From positions 2,680,195-2,744,194 of the forward strand of contig CP027241.1 of the NCBI GenBank assembly GCA_002999035.1: DNA of 64,000 nt. Direction: 5' to 3'. Origin of the DNA: Lachnospiraceae bacterium oral taxon 500. GTDB lineage: Bacteria > Bacillota > Clostridia > Lachnospirales > Vallitaleaceae. A program made the position numbers and the translations under genes. The notes below the pieces were generated by a model, which was not told where the DNA came from, did not search any database, and was given only the letters and a program-made list of their open reading frames with translations. This document shows, one piece after another, positions 57,854 through 64,000 of this stretch (position 1 is its first letter; each line of letters starts with the position of its first letter).

Positions 57854-59027
57854 TGCCGCTTCTTCCTCCGTTTTCCCGCCAGTGCCGCAAAGCTTCCGGC
57901 TCCGGCTGCTCGCCGGTCACCTCTTCATAAAACTCGGAAAATAACAACCAAATATCCTTCCGGCTGATGGCAGCCCCGCTCTGCTCAGTGCCGGCTGCGG
58001 TCAGTTCCTGCTCCTTTTGGTACTCCAAACCCAAAATATTCGGGTAAACCGCTTTTAAATCGCTGATCGGATCCATTAGTACCTGCTTGTCTTCCAAAAC
58101 CGCCAACACATAATCTTCGCTTTGCTCCCTCCGACCGCGCTCCAAGATTTCCGCCAGCGTTCCCCGGACGATGCGCAAATCCCGTCTGACCGGCAGACTT
58201 TCCAGCCGGATGGTCAGCTCTTCCTGCCAATCCAAAACCGCCAGCGATTTTTTATGATTTGCCTCGGAAAAGGAATATTTTAACAGCGAACCGGCATAGC
58301 GGACGCTTTCTCGCCCGATTTGCTGCGGCTTATGCAAATGCCCTAAAGCAACATAATCAAACTCATCCAACAGTCCCGCCGAAATATGGTCGGTTCCGCC
58401 AATCGACAGCGGCCGTTCCGAATCCGACTCCTCCGGCTCCTCCGCCTGAGAGCCGCTAAAAAAGGCATGCATTACCGCAATGTAGCGCTTGGCCGGTCGT
58501 CCCTGCTGCCGGGCCGCTTCTTTTTCCGCCCGAATTCTATCCGATATCGGTGATAAAATCCGGCTCATCGCGTCCTGTGCACTACGAATCCCGTCATCCT
58601 CATAAAGAGTGCGCACCGCCGCCGGATCGGCATAGGGCACCGGATAGACTTCCCACTCACCAAACTCATCCCGAAAAGACAGCGGCCTAATCTCACGGTC
58701 TAATTTTGCCCGCAAATAAAGACCGGATTTTTCCATTAAGCTGCTGCCAAAATCCAGTCTTTCCGGATGATCATGATTCCCGGCAATCACCACCATCGGT
58801 ATTTTTAATTCCAAAATAATTTTTTCAAAGCATTCATTTAAAAGCCGGACTGCTTCCACCGGCGGATAGGAACGGTCATAAATATCTCCCGCTAAAAGAA
58901 TCAAATCCGGTTTTTCCCGTTCCAAAAAAAGGAAAAACTGACGCAGGAAAAATGTCTGATCCTCGTGCAGGTAAATTCCTCCCAAAAGCTTTCCCAAATG
59001 CCAATCCGCGGTATGAATGATTTTCAT
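57840..59027 (-). CDS. sbcD: Exonuclease subunit SbcD
   Basis: This 395-residue Mn-dependent phosphodiesterase is the nuclease of SbcCD. The metallophosphatase motifs are HTADWHLGK (start), LLAGDIYDRSYPP, IAGNHDHPERL and the late MHAFFSGSQ and GHLHKPQ histidines. I chose the ATG at 59027 (MKIIHTADWHLG) with GAAGGG ahead. A TTG six bases upstream is the alternative. It precedes sbcC with a 14-bp overlap and follows a tiny membrane protein gene by 15 bp. Confidence 0.95.
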   Translation of the reverse strand: MKIIHTADWHLGKLLGGIYLHEDQTFFLRQFFLFLEREKPDLILLAGDIYDRSYPPVEAVRLLNECFEKIILELKIPMVVIAGNHDHPERLDFGSSLMEKSGLYLRAKLDREIRPLSFRDEFGEWEVYPVPYADPAAVRTLYEDDGIRSAQDAMSRILSPISDRIRAEKEAARQQGRPAKRYIAVMHAFFSGSQAEEPEESDSERPLSIGGTDHISAGLLDEFDYVALGHLHKPQQIGRESVRYAGSLLKYSFSEANHKKSLAVLDWQEELTIRLESLPVRRDLRIVRGTLAEILERGRREQSEDYVLAVLEDKQVLMDPISDLKAVYPNILGLEYQKEQELTAAGTEQSGAAISRKDIWLLFSEFYEEVTGEQPEPEALRHWRENGGRSGNETD

Positions 59028-59042
59028 GCTCAAACCCTTCTT

Positions 59043-59141
59043 TTATAAATACGGTGCTAAAATGGACAACACAATCGTTAAAACCATAACAACTGCAATC
59101 CCGATCGCGATCCTTTTTTGTACTTTTCGACTGTAAAACAA
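59043..59141 (-). CDS. 32-residue single-span membrane protein (DUF4044/Prli42-like)
   Basis: A TTG start (59139-59141) lies 6 bases after GAAAGGAG and opens a 33-codon frame to the TAA at 59043-59045. The product begins FYSRKVQKRIAIGIAV and continues as one hydrophobic helix ending LSILAPYL. A short basic N terminus plus one membrane span is the layout of the small DUF4044 proteins and of Prli42, the stressosome membrane anchor of Listeria. The assignment rests on layout and a few residues. It is too short to be found by usual ORF cut-offs. Confidence 0.6.
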   Translation of the reverse strand: MFYSRKVQKRIAIGIAVVMVLTIVLSILAPYL

Positions 59142-59188
59142 GAGGAACTCCTTTCTTTTCTGCCGTTTCCCTCACAACGAGTTTCGCT

Positions 59189-59217
59189 TTGACAGAAAGT
59201 TTTTTTTGATATATACT
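59189..59217 (+). promoter_or_regulatory. Promoter of the TPR membrane protein gene
   Basis: TTGACA (59189-59194), 17 bp and TATACT (59212-59217). Transcription would begin near 59224, which rules out the in-frame ATG at 59206 as the start. Confidence 0.8.
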
Positions 59218-59349
59218 ATAGACATCGGCAAAATTCTTTTTACCTCCAGTGTTTTTCCGTTTGCCGGAATACTTTTTTCCATTCCCAATCCGCCGGAATA
59301 TACTCCGCCGGCTGATCTTGGAAGCCGACTATTTGGAAAGGATTTTCAT

Positions 59350-59979
59350 ATGCCCAATTTCACCATACCTTCTTTTTTTATTTTATTCCTGACCTTTTTG
59401 TTTATCTGGACTCATAATCTGCGCAAAAGGCAAGAAAAGCACGAAGCGGAAAAGGAAGCCTTTTGGGGTAAGGAGGAGCGGTCGCTGGCCGTTCGCAAAA
59501 AAGAAATCCCGGCCGAACTGTATTTTCACCCCAACATTTCCCGCCTCAATTTTCCGGCACTGGACTTAGAGCCGGCCGCCGCCGAAAAATATAAAACTCT
59601 GGAAAAACAAATCCGCAGCAGCGTTTCTTTACCGATGCTTTCACTCAGCGACATGAGCAATACCGATCTGCGCCTGAACTTCGGCACAGCCAATCAACCG
59701 GTGATCGCCCAAGCGGAAGAAAATTATGAAGCTTTTTTGAACTTTCTTTATGAATATGCCGTTTTGATGAACGAACATGATCACGCCGACGAAGCCATTA
59801 CTGCACTGGAAGAAGCCGTCCGGCTCAAATCCGATATCTGTCAGCATTATTTTCTGCTGGCCGACCTTTATCAGGCACAATCCGCTGACGGTTCCCTGCA
59901 GATCTTAACGGCCCTGGTTCAGGATATGGATTCCTCTTCCAAACAAAGAATCCTGAATTATTTAGCGAAGTTATCGTAA
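59350..59979 (+). CDS. Membrane-anchored TPR protein
   Basis: This 209-residue protein has one N-terminal membrane helix (FTIPSFFILFLTFLFIWTHN, residues about 3-22) and then a charged linker and a cytoplasmic helical region. Near the C terminus TPR-like repeats read EYAVLMNEHDHADEAITALE and continue with EAVRLKSDICQHYFLLADLY. I chose the ATG at 59350 with GGAAAGGA ahead, because the promoter lies downstream of earlier starts. The function is unknown. It may scaffold a membrane complex. It ends 9 bp inside the 3' end of the convergent gntR gene. Confidence 0.8.
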   Translation: MPNFTIPSFFILFLTFLFIWTHNLRKRQEKHEAEKEAFWGKEERSLAVRKKEIPAELYFHPNISRLNFPALDLEPAAAEKYKTLEKQIRSSVSLPMLSLSDMSNTDLRLNFGTANQPVIAQAEENYEAFLNFLYEYAVLMNEHDHADEAITALEEAVRLKSDICQHYFLLADLYQAQSADGSLQILTALVQDMDSSSKQRILNYLAKLS

Positions 59980-60657
59980 TCTTTCTTTTTTATTTTTTTT
60001 CGTATATTCAATTACCGATTTTTTCTGAGCCTGAACATGTGCGATCGCCAGTACCGTCGCCAGTTCGGGTTCTTTATTTTTAAGCGCATCCACGATTTGT
60101 AAATGTTCCGCCACTAACTGCCCGTGATCGGCGATATGATAAATATATTCCATCCGGTAGCGATAGATTTGCTCTCTTAAATTGTTTAAAATCTGGATCA
60201 GTTTATCATTGCCGGAAGCCTCAAAAATAATATCATGAAAAGCCACGTCCCATTCCAGCACTTTATCCGTATCTTTGTCCGCCACTGCCTGCATAAATTC
60301 CCGATTGACGCGCACCAAGCGGTCAACGTCTTCCGGCTGCATATTCTCGCAAGCCAGCCGAATTGCCAAGCCTTCTAAGGTCGCCCGGACTTCCAGCACG
60401 TCGTTAATGTCCTTTTCGGTAATATTGGCTACTTCAGCGCCCTTACGGGGAACCATGACGACCAGTCCTTCCAACTCCAGCTTGCGAATCGCTTCCCGAA
60501 TCGGTGTCCGACTGACGCCCATTCTGTCAGCCAGCTGATTTTCCATCAGCCTTTCGCCCGGCTGAAAATCGCCCCGCAGGATCGCTGTCCGCAGGTTTTT
60601 AAAAACAACGTCCCTCAGCGGTAAATAATGATCCAAATTTACTTGCATTTCTCCCAC
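59971..60657 (-). CDS. GntR family regulator with FCD domain
   Basis: This 228-residue regulator has an N-terminal winged helix (NLRTAILRGDFQPGERLMEN and GVSRTPIREAIRKLELEGLV). Its FCD ligand domain (about 85-215) has metal-type ligands in FHDIIFEASGN and the VAEHLQIVDAL region. FCD members sense organic acids or sugar acids, and the ligand is unknown here. The start is a GTG at 60657, and an ATG three codons in is possible but has a cramped site. A promoter with a 27-bp palindrome lies upstream, suggesting autoregulation. Confidence 0.9.
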   Translation of the reverse strand: MGEMQVNLDHYLPLRDVVFKNLRTAILRGDFQPGERLMENQLADRMGVSRTPIREAIRKLELEGLVVMVPRKGAEVANITEKDINDVLEVRATLEGLAIRLACENMQPEDVDRLVRVNREFMQAVADKDTDKVLEWDVAFHDIIFEASGNDKLIQILNNLREQIYRYRMEYIYHIADHGQLVAEHLQIVDALKNKEPELATVLAIAHVQAQKKSVIEYTKKNKKERLR

Positions 60658-60715
60658 ATTAAGCCACCTTCCTTACCCCATTTAATTTACGCCTTCAACC
60701 TCAACAACTTTATTT

Positions 60716-60774
60716 ATTATATCGAATTTCCGCCGGCAAGTAAATATCTTTTTGTTATTTTAAATAACAAAAAG
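60716..60774 (-). promoter_or_regulatory. gntR promoter with adjacent 27-bp palindrome
   Basis: TTTACT (60739-60744), 17 bp and TATAAT (60716-60721). Three bases upstream of the -35 is a perfect palindrome with 13-bp arms CTTTTTGTTATTT / AAATAACAAAAAG at 60748-60774. The size and position suit a repressor or activator site. It also touches the tRNA terminator, whose T-run it provides. Confidence 0.6.
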
Positions 60775-60799
60775 AGCAAAGTCCCGAAAAACTTTGCTC
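60774..60799 (-). terminator. Terminator of tRNA-Val
   Basis: GAGCAAAGT (60791-60799 on the minus strand) pairs with ACTTTGCTC (60774-60782). TTTTTGTTATTT follows, a good rho-independent terminator 7 bp after the tRNA. Confidence 0.85.
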
Positions 60800-60805
60800 C
60801 TTCTA

Positions 60806-60878
60806 TGGGCGGTACAGGACTCGAACCTGCGACTTCCACCATGTCAAGGTGACACTCTACCAGCTGAGTTAACCTCCC
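60806..60878 (-). tRNA. tRNA-Val (anticodon GAC)
   Basis: A 73-nt cloverleaf on the minus strand with an anticodon loop TTGACAT (anticodon GAC, reading GUC/GUU). It has a D-arm ACTC/GAGT, a T-arm GCAGG-TTCGAGT-CCTGT and discriminator base A. CCA is not encoded. The acceptor stem GGGAGGT / ACCGCCC has one A-G mismatch at pair 4-69, and all other pairs hold, with G-T wobbles in the T and anticodon stems. It has its own promoter and terminator. Confidence 0.95.
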
Positions 60879-60887
60879 GCTGGAACT

Positions 60888-60916
60888 ATAATAACAGATA
60901 GCCGTCTTTTTGGCAA
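60888..60916 (-). promoter_or_regulatory. Promoter of tRNA-Val
   Basis: TTGCCA (60911-60916), 17 bp and TATTAT (60888-60893) on the minus strand, placing the start about 5 bp ahead of the tRNA 5' end. Confidence 0.7.
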
Positions 60917-61014
60917 GCATTTTTTTTCGAAAAAATTCTTCGCCACTATTCATTTCCGCCAAAATAGTGTATAATATAGTTGTCCGAAGCGTAATCCTGA
61001 TGAGGAGGTATTTT

Positions 61015-61659
61015 ATGTATATTACTGCGAAAATGAATCGAAATATCATTTCCGTTTTTCCCGAAGCGTCGATTTCTTTGGCTTTTAAACTGATGCGTGA
61101 GCAGTCAGTCCGCCAGCTGCCGGTCGTTGAAAACGGCAAACTGGTCGGCATGGTGACCGAAACCCTGCTCAGTGAGGTTTCGCCGTCAAAAGCCACGTCT
61201 CTGAGTATTTATGAATTAAATTATATACTGGATAAAACCAAAGTAGCTGATATCATGGATAAAAATGTCGTCACCTGTACGGAAGATATGTCAATCGAAG
61301 ACGTCGCTTTGTTGATGAATGAAAAAGATGTCAATATGATTCCGGTCGTTGATAAAAATCACATGATTAAAGGTATCATCACCCGGAACGATATTATTGC
61401 TTCCTTTTTGGATATCCTGGCCGCCCGCGGCAAAGGCTCACGCATTGTCCTGATTGCTAAGGATCGTCCCGGCACTTTAGCCGATATCGGTACCTTGTTA
61501 AAGGAAAGAAATTATAATATCGTCCATATTCTCAATCTCCCAACTGAGAACCCGGAAGAAAGCGAATTGATTATTCGGGTCGATACGATTGCTGATGACA
61601 GTCTTTTAAAGCTTTTAACCGAAAAAGGCTATCGGATTGAAAAAGTAGAGCATAGATAG
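61015..61659 (+). CDS. AcuB-like CBS-CBS-ACT protein
   Basis: This 214-residue protein has two CBS domains (about residues 5-60 and 80-135; MREQSVRQLPVVENGKLVGM and NVVTCTEDMSIEDVALLM). A C-terminal ACT domain follows (SRIVLIAKDRPGTLADIGTL). The architecture and length match Bacillus AcuB, which is linked to acetoin use, although its exact action is unclear. It probably binds adenine nucleotides and a small ligand. The ATG at 61015 follows GAGGAGG. A longer frame upstream has no ribosome site. A TATAAT box (60970-60975) lies 40 bp ahead, with a poor -35. No acetoin genes are nearby. Confidence 0.88.
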   Translation: MYITAKMNRNIISVFPEASISLAFKLMREQSVRQLPVVENGKLVGMVTETLLSEVSPSKATSLSIYELNYILDKTKVADIMDKNVVTCTEDMSIEDVALLMNEKDVNMIPVVDKNHMIKGIITRNDIIASFLDILAARGKGSRIVLIAKDRPGTLADIGTLLKERNYNIVHILNLPTENPEESELIIRVDTIADDSLLKLLTEKGYRIEKVEHR

Positions 61660-61761
61660 CTCCGCTTTCCGGCAAAAGCTTCGCCTTTTTAGACAGGCAT
61701 GTGACCTCCAAAACTGTTTTAGCGTATTTGGCGTAGTGGCATAAGAGAAAACGGATGAACT

Positions 61762-61806
61762 AAAAAAGGCGCTGCCAAAGCATTTCCCTTTGACTGCGCC
61801 TTTTTT
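61762..61806. terminator. Bidirectional terminator between acuB-like and serine hydrolase genes
   Basis: AAAAAAGGCGC (61762-61772) and GCGCCTTTTTT (61796-61806) form an 11-bp stem with an inner AAAG/CTTT pairing. The A- and T-runs on the two sides allow termination of both convergent genes. Confidence 0.9.
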
Positions 61807-61858
61807 ATGACTTAAAATTAAATATTTGAAGTTGAGCGCGGATTCATTCGTCCCGCTT

Positions 61859-63688
61859 TTACTTGGTTTTGTACACTTCCTGTACCTGCTCCAAAGCCTT
61901 CAAATCAGCCTCGTCCGCCCGATTTTTATAAATTTCCGGCTGTTCTTTAATCAGTCTTTGCTTACCTTCGACCAATTCCTTTAACAACTCCTTCGTCTGC
62001 TTCATATTCGCCGGATGCAGCGCCCGGTAAACCAAACTCGTTGCCATCCCGTAGCGATTGATTAAAAAGCGGTCGCCGAAGAAATTGTTCGGATTTTTCT
62101 TGTTATTCAGCACCGGACTGTTTTTCTTATTGGTTAAAAGCACTATCACCATTTGCTCTTTCGGGTCAATTACCGTCAGCGTTCCCGTCCAGCCGGTATG
62201 GCCGACGGTTGCCGCATCTGCCATCGGTGAAAACGCCCAGCTGTACCGGCCGTCTCCTTCCCGCCGCCAGCCAAGACCATAGGTGGAATTGCTGTCTTTG
62301 GGCTTAACAAACAAATCCTGCGTTGTCTTATCCCAAAATTGATATTGACCGTAGCCGCCTTCATTGAGCATAACCTGCGCCAGTTGAGCCAACTGCAAAG
62401 CATTGGCAAAGAGTCCGGCATGCCCGCTGACACCGTTCATGGAATAATACGCCTTTTCATCATGGACCGTACCCTGAATCGTACCGACCCGGTTGTTGCT
62501 GAAAGTCACCACGCCGTCGCGGGAATTGCCGTTTAATTCACTGGCAGCAATTTCATTGGCCCTAAAGCCGAATTGCAGCGGATTAAAAGTAATCCGGTCT
62601 AAGCCCAGCGGCCGGTAAAATTCGTCTTTCATATAGGTGTCTAAATCCTTGCCGCTGACCTTTTCCACAATCAATCCCAACAGCATATAATCAACGTCGG
62701 AATATACGGTTTTACTGCCCGGTTCATAAACTAACGGCGTTTTTAAAATCATTTCAGCAGTTTTGTTTCTTTCCTGCGAAAACAGGTCATTCTTGCCGTT
62801 GACGATTCCGTCGTCCTTATCGTAATTTTCATTAAAGTACTGGGGATCGGCCGGGAACCCGCCCTGATGCTCCAGCAGTTCACGAATCGTCAATTTATCC
62901 TTGCCTTTGATTTTGGCATCGGCTTCGTCCTTAAACTCCGGAAAATATTTACTGACCGGATCGCTGACCGCAATTTTTTTGTCTGCAACCAGCTTTTGCA
63001 GCGCATAATTCACCGAATACATCTTGGTATTGCTGGCTAAGTCAAATAAGGTCTGGTTCGTGACTTTGACTCTCTGCTCCAGCGGAATTGGCGTACCGTC
63101 GGGATAATAGCTGTTGACATAGCCAAAAGCCAGATTTTTAACCAGCCGCCCGTCCTTTAAGACAACCAGCTGCCCACCGGTGGAACCCTGCCGGACTTCG
63201 GCCTGCACAATATCCTCAAATAAGTTCATAATATTTCTATCCAGTACCTCTGAATAAAGTTTAGCCATATCAATTGACGGATAAGGAATCTGAACCTGCA
63301 GTTTGGGGTCATTCCCTTTCACGCCTGTTACCTGTAAAACATTCTGCGAATTATTGGTCAGTCCGGAAATATCAACCCGGTACGTGCCATTTTGGCGATA
63401 CGCCGCCGTATTTACCGGCTGATAATTGACATACAGCTGAAAATCACTGACATTACGGACAGTTAAAATCAATGTGCCCTGACCGGCATAGCCTTTAAAC
63501 TGATAAAAGGAATCGGTCAGAATCGAATCGTCCGCCTCTTTTAAGCTGAGCGGTAATGTAATATCCAGCGCGTATTTTTCCGGCTCAGCTTTCACTTCTG
63601 TCGCCTGAAGCACCGTTGACATAGAAAACAATAAAATCAACGACACCAGCCCCAATAAATTGATATAGTTTCGGTTTCTTGTTTTCAT
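61859..63688 (-). CDS. Secreted serine hydrolase (class C beta-lactamase/PBP family)
   Basis: This 609-residue exported protein has a signal peptide or anchor (YINLLGLVSLILLFSMSTVL), an N-terminal strand-rich domain of about 130 residues, and a serine beta-lactamase-like domain. The nucleophile motif is SNTK in TLFDLASNTKMYSVN (near residue 220). A YSD in place of YxN lies in KTVYSDVDYMLLGL, and HTG in VGHTGWTGT. Bacillus YbbE, a similar protein, lies in the MurNAc recycling operon next to a PTS EII. The PTS EIIC tail upstream here makes a role in peptidoglycan turnover plausible. Confidence 0.88.
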   Translation of the reverse strand: MKTRNRNYINLLGLVSLILLFSMSTVLQATEVKAEPEKYALDITLPLSLKEADDSILTDSFYQFKGYAGQGTLILTVRNVSDFQLYVNYQPVNTAAYRQNGTYRVDISGLTNNSQNVLQVTGVKGNDPKLQVQIPYPSIDMAKLYSEVLDRNIMNLFEDIVQAEVRQGSTGGQLVVLKDGRLVKNLAFGYVNSYYPDGTPIPLEQRVKVTNQTLFDLASNTKMYSVNYALQKLVADKKIAVSDPVSKYFPEFKDEADAKIKGKDKLTIRELLEHQGGFPADPQYFNENYDKDDGIVNGKNDLFSQERNKTAEMILKTPLVYEPGSKTVYSDVDYMLLGLIVEKVSGKDLDTYMKDEFYRPLGLDRITFNPLQFGFRANEIAASELNGNSRDGVVTFSNNRVGTIQGTVHDEKAYYSMNGVSGHAGLFANALQLAQLAQVMLNEGGYGQYQFWDKTTQDLFVKPKDSNSTYGLGWRREGDGRYSWAFSPMADAATVGHTGWTGTLTVIDPKEQMVIVLLTNKKNSPVLNNKKNPNNFFGDRFLINRYGMATSLVYRALHPANMKQTKELLKELVEGKQRLIKEQPEIYKNRADEADLKALEQVQEVYKTK

Positions 63689-63722
63689 TCTCTTGTTTCC
63701 TTTCTTAAGTTTCTAACTTTTT

Positions 63723-63791
63723 CACTCCGCTTTCCCCCGCTGAAACAATACTGTTCCCACCCAGATGGCGCTGCCGCGGGAAAGCGGAGTG
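63723..63791. repeat. Inverted repeat upstream of the serine hydrolase gene
   Basis: CACTCCGCTTTCCC (63723-63736) is perfectly inverted as GGGAAAGCGGAGTG (63778-63791), a 14-bp stem around 41 bp. It lies between the PTS EIIC and hydrolase genes, so it may attenuate readthrough or be one more intergenic element. Confidence 0.65.
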
Positions 63792-63850
63792 ACCCCTTCT
63801 CATGGCCGCAGAATACCTGCTGCTGACCGGTTGCCTGTCTTAAAAGCTGA

Positions 63851-64000
63851 CTAAACGTTCTTTACCTCTTCGTCTTTAATTACCAAATGAGTAATAACAA
63901 AACCGCCGATATAAGCAATAACTAAGCCGATAACATAATTAATCATACATTCCGGTTTCATGACAGCCGTAGCAACTAAGCCGGACGGTCCCCAGGCGTT
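63851..64000 (-). CDS. PTS EIIC component, C-terminal end (glucose/sucrose-type family, gene runs out of window)
   Basis: Forty-nine codons to the TAG at 63851-63853 are in the window. They read NAWGPSGLVATAVMKPECMI and then a membrane helix NYVIGLVIAYIGGFVITHLV with an acidic end. The GPSGLVA-x-x-M motif before the last helix is typical of EIIC proteins of the sucrose/trehalose/N-acetylmuramate group. Because a YbbE-like serine hydrolase follows, N-acetylmuramic acid (MurP) is an attractive guess, but the visible part cannot tell the sugar. It would depend on the ptsI and ptsH genes 10-12 kb away. Confidence 0.7.
   Translation of the reverse strand, partial: NAWGPSGLVATAVMKPECMINYVIGLVIAYIGGFVITHLVIKDEEVKNV

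Overview
The window reads as a chromosomal segment of an anaerobic or facultative Gram-positive bacterium of the class Clostridia, with a Lachnospiraceae-like gene set. The evidence is a Rex redox repressor, a water-forming-type NADH oxidase, HPr and Enzyme I, a PreP-like M16C peptidase, AsnA, AcuB, FCD-type GntR, strong AAGGAGG ribosome binding sites, sigma-A promoters with 17-bp spacers, and a PurR-type PurBox pair in front of the purine operon. Most genes are on the minus strand. A genus cannot be named from the sequence alone.

Layout. 1-4.6 kb: a partial coiled-coil gene, rex and an M16C peptidase. 4.6-10.6 kb: mnmA, deoD and guaB behind a promoter with a structured leader, then a membrane-anchored Mur ligase and an alpha/beta hydrolase. 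10.6-17.1 kb: asnA behind a tandem 43-bp hairpin array, gene debris (a broken diguanylate cyclase and an ABC ATPase tail), a TPR-GAF-GGDEF protein, and divergent nox. 17.2-25.4 kb is an accessory region. It holds a class M sirtuin (SirTM), a propeller-like protein, a VOC protein, an AT-rich run of small unrecognised proteins, GNAT genes, a zinc macrodomain ADP-ribosyl hydrolase, an Rrf2 regulator and a double SnoaL-like protein behind twin operators. 25.6-36.6 kb: the purine operon purL-purE-purF-purM-purN-purH-purD, transcribed leftwards from a PurBox-controlled promoter. 36.7-45.8 kb: azlCD, then rpoB-rpoC with its own promoter and no rplL beside it. 45.8-51.2 kb: an EF-Tu-like barrel protein, a LytS-type membrane GGDEF protein with a degenerate HD-GYP tail, a phosphodiester glycosidase and a split chromate transporter pair. 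51.4-59.2 kb: ptsI-ptsH, a Cof-type HAD phosphatase and sbcDC with a tiny membrane protein. 59.2-64 kb: a TPR protein, GntR, tRNA-Val, AcuB, a secreted serine hydrolase and the tail of a PTS EIIC.

How the parts fit. The housekeeping blocks (purine synthesis and salvage, RNA polymerase, PTS, recombination) look intact. The least explained structure is intergenic. Several families of short hairpin repeats, many with GAA/TTC triloops, fill the gaps. One family has 15-bp terminal inverted repeats and differs between copies in the number of 43-bp internal units. One copy lies in the predicted asnA leader and another between purE and purF. The accessory region pairs a SirTM sirtuin with its expected macrodomain partner about 5 kb away, the two separated by small AT-rich genes that look acquired.
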